A stretch of DNA of 54,368 nucleotides from Flavobacteriaceae bacterium (GTDB taxonomy: Bacteria > Bacteroidota > Bacteroidia > Flavobacteriales > Flavobacteriaceae): contig CANLLR010000018.1 in assembly GCA_947491985.1 (NCBI GenBank), positions 1 to 54,368 of the forward strand. Reading direction: 5' to 3'. A model generated the notes under the pieces. That model had not been told where the DNA came from and ran no database searches. It saw only the letters and a program-made list of their open reading frames with translations. Of this stretch, positions 44,139-52,715 are shown in pieces (the stretch's first letter is position 1; every line of letters starts with the position of its first letter). The position numbers were made by a program, and so were the translations under genes.

Positions 44139-45272
44139 TTAATTGCAACTGTTGTTCAGTGAATTAATCCATGCTTCTATTAATATAATCCCCTCGTCAT
44201 GAATAAGTGTTCTTCCATGGAGTGGCATTCTAATTGCTTCATCAGTAGTATTTAATCTGTGGTATAACATTGATCTGTTGATATTGCCTGGAGTCACAAT
44301 TCTACTGAGTGAAGGTGCAAAATCTTGCATGTCTTGTGTGTCAACACAAACTCCCATATTTGTAGGATTATTTGCTGTTTCATTGAATGAAAATCGCATT
44401 GGTCTGTAATCACAATGTCTGTCATTTTGATGACAGTGTGCGCAATTGATGTCTACATAAGACCGAGCTCTTGTTTCTAATGGTTTTGTAGCATCTTCAT
44501 AATCTATAGTTGAATTTGCAATTGAGGGAAAAGTAAAATTATTTTGCAAGTATCCTTGTTCAATCCATTTACTAAGTTGGTTTCTTGCTGTTGAACTTGA
44601 GGTAAAACCAAAATTCAAATTTTGAGGTTTTATTCCAATAGGAACAAATACAGTTTGATCAGCACCGTTAATTGTCTCTCTTTTTTTATGGCAAACTATG
44701 CATTGTTCTTCAGAGGGAATTCTATAATTAACACTACGTTCTACACCGTTTTCCAACCAAGTTACGGGTGTGTTACTCCCAGCGAGATTGAAATACGCTT
44801 CCGTTTGATCATCATTCCAAATGTAATCAGCAAATATCCAACCCGTAGCTTTACGAATCATTAGTCTCGTTTCAATTATCCTAGTTGCGCCAACTGGAGT
44901 AACATTTTGCACATTGTCATAATAAAATGTTTTAATTAAAACGGATCCTACAGGCAATTCTAATACATTCATATCGCCGTTATATGTGGCGCTCAATCCG
45001 ATCGGCATCCAAACAAATCTTTTTTTATGGGCGTAATCAGAGAATAATGAACTTGATGGTTTATAAGGAAGTACATTTAAAGCTGGGATTTGATCTTTCA
45101 TATCCCCTTCAAAAAAATTATATTGTGAAAGTAATGGGTAGGGCGCCTGAGTTAAATCAACATTTACAGGTGAAATTGGCGTATACTGCTCAACATCATC
45201 AGATTGAGTACAAGAAATGATTACCGACATTAAAGCAACAAAACTGAGTGCTAAATAATAATTCTTTTTCAT
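44139..45272 (-). CDS. Di-heme c-type cytochrome-like lipoprotein
   Basis: 377 residues. The lipobox SVIISC places the lipidated Cys at 21, followed by TQSDD. Two CXXCH haem motifs are present: CIVCH (191-195) and CAHCH (277-281), plus further cysteines. The sequence resembles the TIGR03806-type heme-binding proteins found in Bacteroidetes. An electron-transfer role at the cell surface is inferred. It is the first gene of a two-gene unit with the FG-GAP/ASPIC protein, with a -7 box (TATTTTTG, 45294-45301). Confidence 0.82.
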   Translation of the reverse strand: MKKNYYLALSFVALMSVIISCTQSDDVEQYTPISPVNVDLTQAPYPLLSQYNFFEGDMKDQIPALNVLPYKPSSSLFSDYAHKKRFVWMPIGLSATYNGDMNVLELPVGSVLIKTFYYDNVQNVTPVGATRIIETRLMIRKATGWIFADYIWNDDQTEAYFNLAGSNTPVTWLENGVERSVNYRIPSEEQCIVCHKKRETINGADQTVFVPIGIKPQNLNFGFTSSSTARNQLSKWIEQGYLQNNFTFPSIANSTIDYEDATKPLETRARSYVDINCAHCHQNDRHCDYRPMRFSFNETANNPTNMGVCVDTQDMQDFAPSLSRIVTPGNINRSMLYHRLNTTDEAIRMPLHGRTLIHDEGIILIEAWINSLNNSCN

Positions 45273-45293
45273 ATGTTAATTAAAAAATGAAAT

Positions 45294-45301
45294 CAAAAAT
45301 A
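45294..45301 (-). promoter_or_regulatory. -7 box of the di-heme lipoprotein operon
   Basis: TATTTTTG on the minus strand, 22 bases before the ATG. Confidence 0.45.
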
Positions 45302-45401
45302 ATAAAAAAATCCAAAAATCATATATAATGACACTAATAATTAATGATTCCATTTTTTTTTTGTACATTATGTGGCGAAACCACATTAAGCGTTTTCTTA
45401 C

Positions 45402-45440
45402 AAAAAAAAATCTACTGATAATTCAGTAGATTTTTTTTAT
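45402..45440 (-). terminator. Terminator after the three-module binding protein gene
   Basis: A perfect stem with core AAATCTACTGA (left) and TCAGTAGATTT (right), loop TAAT, and A/T tracts on both sides, spanning 45402-45438. Confidence 0.93.
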
Positions 45441-45456
45441 ACGTTTGATACTTAAT

Positions 45457-46044
45457 TTATGGAGTCGGAAAATTTGCAAAAATAAAATTATTGTTGTTTG
45501 ATTCCCATATACTATAATCACTTGCATCTACATTACCATCTCCGTTAAGATCGGTAGTAAATATTCCGAATGCAAAATTATTGTTATCTGTTTCCCAAAT
45601 ACTATAATCCGATGAATCAATGTTTCCATCTTGTGAAATACCATCATTTATATCTCCTGAATAAAATCCGAAGACGCCTCCCATGTCAACCATGTTATCT
45701 CCATAAGCCTGACTTGCGGCAGTGGTAAAATCATAATTCAAAGGTGTTATAGGTCCAACACTCTGAGGGTCTTTGGTCCAAGTTTCTATAGCATTTTTTG
45801 TTTTAACTGCAATATAAAATGAACCGTTAGGAGCTGTTGGGAAATTTGCTATTGCCGATCCATCTGTTTTTAACATTGCCGAAGCAGATGCTACGACACT
45901 ATAAGGACTTGAAGCATTATGCAGTTCAACAATAACTGACTCTACATCTGTTGATGTAGGTGGAAGACCCGCTTGATTATCGACAACTGTCGTCATAGTC
46001 CCTGCGCCTGCATAATAACCTTCAACAAACAGTTTTAAATTTAC
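45457..46044 (-). other. Shared 195-residue C-terminal module, copy B
   Basis: VNLKLFVEGYYAGAG at its start, the calcium-loop motif DLNGDGNVDASD, and the end NNNNFIFANFPTP. It is the copy most like copy C. Confidence 0.88.
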
Positions 46045-48081
46045 AGTTGAAGATGGTCTCCAAAAGTATACATTATCAATATATACATTTCCAGCTCCAA
46101 AAGGAGTAGACTCAAATTTAAATTGATTAATTCCATTTGTACCATTAAGCTCATTTGGAGTCAAATTAAAAGAAGACAAAGGAATATCAAAACTATTCCA
46201 GCCCAAAAATGTTAGATTTAAGTCAACAAAACTTGCTGCGCCACCTGGAATTGGATAAATACGCAATGTAGTACAATTTGTTGTCCAAACATCAATATGC
46301 AATGTTGTCATCGATTGAACATTTAAGTTGGTAGAGAACTGAACTCCTTCATAATTAAAATTATAATATCTTTTTACATCATCACCTTGAATTTGAAGCT
46401 CCTGATATTGTGTAGTTTGTCCCCAATAAGGAAACCAATCTATACCCGAAATATTAGCATAAGCGTTACTAAACAATGAAATCACATCAGCAGGATTTCT
46501 TACAGGAGGTGTAGGCGCTGCAGTTGCAGGAGGCACAGTTACCAAAAATACCGCTGTAATGCTTGCACTAAGGAAGTTACCTGCAGCTGCTTGAGTTGCT
46601 GTAATAGTAGACGAACCTTCACCAACAATTGTTATTTGATTACCACTAATTGTAGCTACACTTTCGTTGCTACTGGTATAACTAAAGCTACCAGTACTAG
46701 CACTTGTTGGAGGCGTTATAGTAAAAGAACTATCTCCAACTTGTTTTGCAGGTATAGAAAAGTTTGTCAAAATAGGCGCAACTGATATAACCTCATCACT
46801 AAAATACATATTATCTACATATACTACTCCCGCTCCTGGAGGAGAACCTGAAATAATTAATTGGCCAATATGTGCTTTGGTTGTCAAATTAGTAAAACTA
46901 GACAATAAAAAATTAAGACTGTTCCATCCATTTTGAGTGGGTGTAATAGTTATTTCATGTTCAACATCGTCACCACCTCCATAAACACCATTAACACCAA
47001 GATCGACCAATTTTACTCTAAAAACGGTCATGTTGGGCGTCCAAATATCAATATGAAATAAGTTCATAGCACTAGCATCAATAGGATTGGCAATTGTTTC
47101 CATACCCACAAAATTCATATTGGTATACTTAAGAGTATTGCTTCCTCCTAACACAACACTAGTTAAATCACCCTGTGACCAACCTGTACGATACGTATCT
47201 ACAGTAGCAGCTGGTTGGGATAATAATTCGTCGGTATAAATCCGAATGGCATTAGCTCCTCCAATACTTGGCGATGGTGCTGCTGGGGGTGTTACTTCAA
47301 AAACAGTGGTTATGGTGCCGGTTGTAAAACTACCAAATGCTGCTTGAGTTGCTGTTATGGTAGTTGTTCCTGCGCCAACAACAGTAATAACATCACCTAA
47401 AATTGTAGCCACATTAGTATTACTACTAGAATACGTAAATGTACCAGAACTATTACTTGTTGGTGGTGAAATAACAAATGGCGAAACGCCTAGTGATTGA
47501 GTAGGAATTGAAAAGGCCGATAAATTAGGAGTTCCTATTCCGGAAGCAGGTTTCCAAAAATATAAATTATCAATGTAAACCGTATTGTTTTCAGCTTGGT
47601 ATGCAAATCCGGTTTTAGCAAACTTAAACTGTATGATGTTGTTTAGAGTTCTACCTGCATTAGAATAATGCGTTAACGGAATATCATAACTATTCCAACC
47701 CGAAAAAGTAGGATTCAATACAAATGAATTTTCACCACCCGCAATAAGAAAAACTTCAAGCGAAGCAATATTTGGTGTCCAAACATCGATATGCAAATGC
47801 GTCATAGCCGGGGTTAATGCATTGATAGGCACACTAAATTGATTTCCTTGATAATCAAGATTAGTGTAACGAATTGCCGTATCGCCACCTAATGGGACTT
47901 GAGCATATTGTGTACCTTGTCCCCAGTTTGGATAAAAATCTGTTCCTGCTATATCAGAATACGCACCACTAAATACAGATATAACGTCTGTTGCAACTCT
48001 GACTGGCGGAGTGGGCGCTGCGCCTTGAGAAAATCCTAATGAAAAACTCATTAGAAAAGTTAATAATAAAAATTTTTTCAT
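45457..48081 (-). CDS. Secreted three-module binding protein with C-terminal dockerin-like module
   Basis: From ATG 48081 the product has 874 residues, with a signal peptide (MKKFLLLTFLMSFSLGFSQG). It has three related beta-sandwich modules (~22-190, 280-445, 530-678). Each contains LHIDVWTPN or a close variant, a GWNS(Y/F)DIPL-like strand, and VYIDN(L/M/V)YF at the end, as in the carbohydrate-binding modules of flavobacterial glycan-degrading proteins. Two Ig-like (BIG2-type) spacers sit between (SSSNTNVATI, TSSNESVATIS). The last 195 residues are the shared module. No catalytic domain is seen, so a glycan-binding role is inferred. The ATG at 48120 lies within the promoter box (48118-48125) and is rejected. 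Confidence 0.82.
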   Translation of the reverse strand: MKKFLLLTFLMSFSLGFSQGAAPTPPVRVATDVISVFSGAYSDIAGTDFYPNWGQGTQYAQVPLGGDTAIRYTNLDYQGNQFSVPINALTPAMTHLHIDVWTPNIASLEVFLIAGGENSFVLNPTFSGWNSYDIPLTHYSNAGRTLNNIIQFKFAKTGFAYQAENNTVYIDNLYFWKPASGIGTPNLSAFSIPTQSLGVSPFVISPPTSNSSGTFTYSSSNTNVATILGDVITVVGAGTTTITATQAAFGSFTTGTITTVFEVTPPAAPSPSIGGANAIRIYTDELLSQPAATVDTYRTGWSQGDLTSVVLGGSNTLKYTNMNFVGMETIANPIDASAMNLFHIDIWTPNMTVFRVKLVDLGVNGVYGGGDDVEHEITITPTQNGWNSLNFLLSSFTNLTTKAHIGQLIISGSPPGAGVVYVDNMYFSDEVISVAPILTNFSIPAKQVGDSSFTITPPTSASTGSFSYTSSNESVATISGNQITIVGEGSSTITATQAAAGNFLSASITAVFLVTVPPATAAPTPPVRNPADVISLFSNAYANISGIDWFPYWGQTTQYQELQIQGDDVKRYYNFNYEGVQFSTNLNVQSMTTLHIDVWTTNCTTLRIYPIPGGAASFVDLNLTFLGWNSFDIPLSSFNLTPNELNGTNGINQFKFESTPFGAGNVYIDNVYFWRPSSTVNLKLFVEGYYAGAGTMTTVVDNQAGLPPTSTDVESVIVELHNASSPYSVVASASAMLKTDGSAIANFPTAPNGSFYIAVKTKNAIETWTKDPQSVGPITPLNYDFTTAASQAYGDNMVDMGGVFGFYSGDINDGISQDGNIDSSDYSIWETDNNNFAFGIFTTDLNGDGNVDASDYSIWESNNNNFIFANFPTP

Positions 48082-48117
48082 GTTTATTTGATTTTGTTTG
48101 TAATTTATTGTTAAAAT

Positions 48118-48125
48118 CAAACTTA
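48118..48125 (-). promoter_or_regulatory. -7 box of the three-module binding protein gene
   Basis: TAAGTTTG on the minus strand; predicted leader about 31 bases to the ATG at 48081. Confidence 0.45.
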
Positions 48126-48492
48126 CACGGATATTTAAATTTTAAGAGATATTCCGACTGTAAAAAAACTATACAAAACTATTTTGATAACGTAATGCTT
48201 ACTAAATGGCAGTATTTATTACTACTCAATAAAAATAAGACAGTTATAAAAAATACAAGATGTTGTAAGAGCTTGTTGTAATTTAAAAATTTGTTGTAGT
48301 AATGTATAGGTAATTTATAATTTTGTTATTAGACTATTGCCTTTTATTACAATAATATAACACAAAAAAACTAACAAAATCTAAATTCTATCTTAAAATA
48401 CTAAGTAAATAATAAAATATACAGTCCAATTTTTAATTTATAACAATACTAAACAAAATAATAGTTGCTCAAACATTTGGTTATAGGACAAA

Positions 48493-48532
48493 TAAAAAAG
48501 GTCTATTGAGAAATACAATAAACCTTTTTATT
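48493..48532 (-). terminator. Terminator after the YDG-repeat protein gene
   Basis: Arms AAAAAGGT-C-TATTG and CAATA-A-ACCTTTTT form a hairpin with one mismatch, followed on the minus strand by a T-rich run. Confidence 0.75.
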
Positions 48533-48546
48533 AAAAATACATATAA

Positions 48547-49131
48547 TTATGGAGTAGGATAATTAGCAAAAATAAAATTATTATTGTTGCTTTCCCAAAT
48601 GCTATAATCACCTGCATCAACATTTCCATCACCATTAAGGTCTGTGGCAAAAGCACCAAAAGCGAAATCATTGTTATCTGCCTCCCATAAACTATAATCA
48701 GAGGAGTCTATATTTCCATCTTGAGAAACACCATCATTGATGTCGCCTGAATAAAATCCGAATACCCCGCCTAAATCAGTCATATTATCAGCAAAAGCCT
48801 GAGAACTACTTGTTGTAAAATCGTAGGCTAAAGGCGTTGATCCAACAGTTTGCGGTAGAGCACTCCATGTTTGAACTGCATTTCTAGTTTTAACAGCAAT
48901 ATAGAAAGAACCATTTGGAGCATTGGTAAAAGCACATACTGCTGTTCCATCTGTTTGTAACATTGCAGTTGTAGTTTCAACTATACTGTATGGAGAAGTT
49001 GCATTATGAAGTTCCACTGTGATTAGCTCAACATCTGTTGATGAAGGTGGTACACCAGCTTGATTGTCAGCAACAGTTGTCATAAGGTTACTGCCTACGT
49101 AATATCCTTCAACAAACAATTTTAAATTAAC
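48547..49131 (-). other. Shared 194-residue C-terminal module, copy C
   Basis: VNLKLFVEGYYVGSN at its start, calcium-loop motif DLNGDGNVDAGD, and the end NNNNFIFANYPTP. It is nearly identical to copy B through the last 70 residues. Confidence 0.88.
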
Positions 49132-52100
49132 TATTGAACTACAGTTATTTACAGTTACGGTTACGTTTTGTGTCAAATAACAAGTTGCTGTGGTTATTGT
49201 ATATTCGTAAATTACATCAATTGGAGCGTTTGTTGTGTTGATTAACACTTCACTTGGATTTGAAGTTTGTGGAGTAGTTACTGCTGTATTACTTATTCCT
49301 GAGACGGCAGCACGAGTCCACGTAAAAGTAGCCTCAGGGTATACAGAGGTTGGAACATAGGAAAAAGTATCTCCAGAACATGTAACGGCGGTTGCTGAAC
49401 TTGATAATGGCGCTACAGGAACTACATTTAAAGTTAAATTCAAATCATCAATTCTCCAATTAGCAACTCCGACACTTGTAGTACCAAGTCCGTTATGACC
49501 ATATAATCTATAAGTAATTGGTCCGTTTGAGCTAGAAGTTGGAATAACTGTTGGAGTGTGAAAAATCCAAACGCTATTATTTGCTAAAGTTCCTGATGCA
49601 ACATTACTTACAAAGCCATCTATACTTGAACGTAATGAATAGGCTTGTGGACCACTATTGGTGCATCTTGAACCAAAACTAAATCCTGTTAACGCAACAT
49701 TAAAACCAGCTTCAGGTGTTAATGTAAACTGAAAATAAGTAGATGAAGCAGTGTTTAAAGACCCTATTAAGGAAGCTGCTCCTGCATTAGTCGTACCCGA
49801 AGCACCTAGATAATTTGAAACACTTACTGAAGTAATTAAAGTAGTAGTACCATTATTGTTCCCTTGAGATACATTAGAAATTGCAATGCCCGTTGAAGTA
49901 GTTGTAGATGGAGCAGCTGTTGCAAAATTCCATGTTACATTTCCAGATGATGCACTTCCACAAGGACCTGCTGTAATTGAAGCCGTTAAACTTAGAGGAT
50001 GTACTAACTGATAATTTAAAGCATCTGTACCTGAAAGTGTACTCGTAGAGATAACCGGTTTATTAACTCCAACAGTAGCATTAGCAAAATTTGCTACTAA
50101 ATTTAAAGTAACACTATCAGGAGAAATAACTCCAGAAAGTGTTCCAGAAAGTGTCGCAGTAGTTGTACCGTCATATAGTTTATCACTCACAGATGGTGTA
50201 TCGATAGTAACATCTTTTTTGGTTATATCTGCAATTAAAGTCAATGGACTTAATGTATAGTTTCCTAATGAAGTTCCTGAAAGACTGTATCCAGTAACAT
50301 CAACCGTCTTCGCATTTCCAGCAGTAGCTGTAGTAAAATTAGCATTCGCTGTACCTGCTAAACCAACGTTAGCCTCGTCTCCTGGTAATATTCCTGAAAG
50401 CGAAGCTGTTCCTGAAACAGTGGCTGTTATTGTTCTGTCATATACTTTATTAGCAGCTGTTAAACCTACTATATCTAAAGAAATTAAAGTAATGTTTGCT
50501 GTTAAACCTGTTGGTTGTGTTAAAAAATAATTACCTAAACTATCCCCTGATAATAAATAACCTGAAACAGTAACTGGTTTATTGTCTTCAACTGACGCAT
50601 CATTAAAAATAGCTACTGGTGTTCCTCCAATACTAACATTAGAAACATCTGCAGCAAGAATGCCATTCAAAACAGGAGTTCCAACAATAGTTGCACTTAC
50701 CATAGTGTCGTATTCTTTGTTAGCAATTGTAATTCCAGAAATAGTAACTTCTTTTGGAGTAATAGCAGCTGACAAAACGGGTTGTGTTAAGAAATAATTT
50801 GGTGCATCTGCACCAGCTAAAACTAAATTCCCAGTAACCGATTGGGTTCCTACATTCACAGTTGCAAAATTACCTGCTCCTGAAAAACTTACATCATCAG
50901 CGTTTATTACACCTGCAAGTGATCCACCTGTAATAGTAGCTAATGTTGTTGCGTCGTATTCTTTATCACCTGCAGTTGCACCGATAAAAGTTAACTCTTT
51001 TGGATTAACTAATAAACTTTGTGATACGCTAATTGCTGGATTATAACTACCATTACCTACTTGATTAGCAATAATTGTTACTGTACCCGCTTTAAGAACT
51101 GTAACAACATTTCCAGTTACAGTAGCAATATCCGTATCTAAACTTGTGTAGCTCACCGTTAAGTTTGAAGAGGCGGTAGCGGCTAAATTAAAAGAAGCAA
51201 CTCCATATGTTACAGGCGATAATGGTGCAAAAATAATAGTTTGGTCTAACAAACCTGAAGGTAAAATAGATGCTGTTAAACCTGTTGGTTGTGTTAAAAA
51301 ATAATTTCCAGCGGCTGAACCACTTATAGTATAACCTGATACAGTTACGGGCTTGTTGATATTAACTGTTACATCATTAAAATTCGCAATTGGTGTTCCG
51401 CCTAAATTCACATTTGGCACATCACCCGTTACAACACCAACTAAAGCAGGCATTCCACTGATTGTTGCAGATGTCGTGTTATCAAAAGGCTTATCATCAA
51501 TGGTAATTCCAGTAATAGTCAATTCTTTAGTATTAACCGTATTAGTAGCATTAGTAGCTACATTTACCGCAGAAGCACTTGCACTGGATAGCACAATAGA
51601 TCCTGATTTATTCCCTGCTGATGCACTGGCTGCTATACGAACATAAATTAGTGTATTCGATATAGTTCCAGCAGCACCAATTACTAAAGGCGCAATTGAA
51701 CTACCAATAGTAGTTGAAAAATCGGAAGAAGTTGCTACTTCAAAACCTGCAGGAGGCGTGATAGTAATTCCATCATTCATTAATACCCCAGAAACTGTAA
51801 ACTGAGTTGCAGATGAAGGGGTTCCGTAAGTTGAACTTAAACTTGCTAAAGTACCTGATGCAGTTATAATTGGTCCGGCTGGTGTAGCGGTAACCGTCAC
51901 ATCATCTATAGAAATTTTATCTCTACTTCCTCCTCCTGTAACTGCTCCTGCATGGTTATAAAAACGCAATCTAGCGGTCGCAGAATTATTAAAAGCAGTT
52001 GGAAGTGTAACATTTGTTATGGAACCAGAATTCACACTTTGAATATCAAGAATTTGAGCAGCACTGATTTCGGTAAAAGTACTATTGTCAATACTCCAAA

Positions 52101-52560
52101 ATACTCTTAAAGAAGTTGGCCTTGTTCCATTACCATTATCGACTGCAGCCCAAATAAAACTTAACGTTCCAGCATTTACGCCAGTAAAATCGAGAAGTAA
52201 ATCTACTGCAACAGCTTCTGATGTAGCGCCAGAGCCAGTTGATAAAAAAACCAAACTTTGAGTTCCTTTTTGTACCCCGCCAGCGGTTGTTGTTACGAAT
52301 GTGGCAGATGACTTAGTAGTCCTTTTACCATCATTTGCAGTTCCACCAGTGGTTACAGGATAGGAAGCCCAGCGGTTAGCGCCTGCTCCTGCCGCAAAAT
52401 TGTTAGTCCAATTCGCAATGTCTGCAAAATTTTCAGTAAATGTGTTCGAAGGTTGAGAAACCATCGGAACAGGTGTTTGTGCATTTACATCAAAAAAAGA
52501 CATAGATAACAATAATACAAAGTAAAAAATTGCTTTGCTTCTTTGTAACATTAATTTCAT
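48547..52560 (-). CDS. Secreted YDG-repeat adhesin-like protein with C-terminal dockerin-like module
   Basis: 1337 residues with a signal peptide (~1-27, ending FFDVNAQ). An N-terminal beta-sandwich domain (~35-230) and an Ig-like domain come first. Five YDG-type repeats of 80-88 residues follow between ~345 and ~860 (DKEYDATTLATI, NKVYDRTITATV, DKLYDGTTTATL), interrupted by one BIG2-like domain. Another beta-rich domain (~865-1050) and an Ig-like domain precede the shared module (~1144-1337). The design suits a long surface adhesin or fibre. Two of the repeats share long DNA identity. It has its own -7 box (52586-52593) and terminator. Confidence 0.83.
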   Translation of the reverse strand: MKLMLQRSKAIFYFVLLLSMSFFDVNAQTPVPMVSQPSNTFTENFADIANWTNNFAAGAGANRWASYPVTTGGTANDGKRTTKSSATFVTTTAGGVQKGTQSLVFLSTGSGATSEAVAVDLLLDFTGVNAGTLSFIWAAVDNGNGTRPTSLRVFWSIDNSTFTEISAAQILDIQSVNSGSITNVTLPTAFNNSATARLRFYNHAGAVTGGGSRDKISIDDVTVTATPAGPIITASGTLASLSSTYGTPSSATQFTVSGVLMNDGITITPPAGFEVATSSDFSTTIGSSIAPLVIGAAGTISNTLIYVRIAASASAGNKSGSIVLSSASASAVNVATNATNTVNTKELTITGITIDDKPFDNTTSATISGMPALVGVVTGDVPNVNLGGTPIANFNDVTVNINKPVTVSGYTISGSAAGNYFLTQPTGLTASILPSGLLDQTIIFAPLSPVTYGVASFNLAATASSNLTVSYTSLDTDIATVTGNVVTVLKAGTVTIIANQVGNGSYNPAISVSQSLLVNPKELTFIGATAGDKEYDATTLATITGGSLAGVINADDVSFSGAGNFATVNVGTQSVTGNLVLAGADAPNYFLTQPVLSAAITPKEVTISGITIANKEYDTMVSATIVGTPVLNGILAADVSNVSIGGTPVAIFNDASVEDNKPVTVSGYLLSGDSLGNYFLTQPTGLTANITLISLDIVGLTAANKVYDRTITATVSGTASLSGILPGDEANVGLAGTANANFTTATAGNAKTVDVTGYSLSGTSLGNYTLSPLTLIADITKKDVTIDTPSVSDKLYDGTTTATLSGTLSGVISPDSVTLNLVANFANATVGVNKPVISTSTLSGTDALNYQLVHPLSLTASITAGPCGSASSGNVTWNFATAAPSTTTSTGIAISNVSQGNNNGTTTLITSVSVSNYLGASGTTNAGAASLIGSLNTASSTYFQFTLTPEAGFNVALTGFSFGSRCTNSGPQAYSLRSSIDGFVSNVASGTLANNSVWIFHTPTVIPTSSSNGPITYRLYGHNGLGTTSVGVANWRIDDLNLTLNVVPVAPLSSSATAVTCSGDTFSYVPTSVYPEATFTWTRAAVSGISNTAVTTPQTSNPSEVLINTTNAPIDVIYEYTITTATCYLTQNVTVTVNNCSSIVNLKLFVEGYYVGSNLMTTVADNQAGVPPSSTDVELITVELHNATSPYSIVETTTAMLQTDGTAVCAFTNAPNGSFYIAVKTRNAVQTWSALPQTVGSTPLAYDFTTSSSQAFADNMTDLGGVFGFYSGDINDGVSQDGNIDSSDYSLWEADNNDFAFGAFATDLNGDGNVDAGDYSIWESNNNNFIFANYPTP
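50490..51310. repeat. Direct DNA repeat within the YDG array
   Basis: A ~35-base stretch (core GCTGTTAAACCTGTTGG, continuing into TGTGTTAAAAAATAATT) occurs near 50496 and again near 51271. It encodes the same YFLTQPTGLTA segment in two different YDG repeats. Confidence 0.7.
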
Positions 52561-52585
52561 AAGTAATTGATTTATAATTTGTACG

Positions 52586-52593
52586 CAAAAATA
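52586..52593 (-). promoter_or_regulatory. -7 box of the YDG-repeat protein gene
   Basis: TATTTTTG on the minus strand, about 26 bases before the ATG at 52560. Confidence 0.45.
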
Positions 52594-52654
52594 AATTATT
52601 AAAACATAGTTATACTATTTCCTGCCTTATTAATTTATTAACAAATAGTTAATT

Positions 52655-52695
52655 GAAAAAAAACAAGGCCTTAACATTACTGTAAAGGCCTTGTT
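52655..52695 (-). terminator. Terminator after the partial T9SS protein gene
   Basis: Arms AACAAGGCCTT and AAGGCCTTGTT with inner ACA/TGT pairing. On the minus strand it is followed by a run of T. Confidence 0.88.
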
Positions 52696-52715
52696 GGAAT
52701 TAAATGGTTGCAAAG

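Larger units (their letters stand above)
48082..48546. other. Long AT-rich spacer between two surface-protein genes
   Basis: 465 bases without a credible gene. It holds the promoter box of the three-module protein gene near 48118 and the terminator of the YDG-repeat protein gene near 48493. Between them are only A/T-rich sequence and a few TTGTTGTA repeats. Confidence 0.6.

Noticed and set aside
45370..45386. Hairpin ATGTGG-CGAAA-CCACAT upstream of the di-heme lipoprotein gene
   Set aside because: Only six base pairs without a T-tract or conserved context; too little to call a regulatory RNA or operator.
48121..48490. Possible small RNA or toxin-type gene in the long AT-rich spacer
   Set aside because: No frame with a protein-like composition, no stable hairpin and no promoter-terminator pair of its own.
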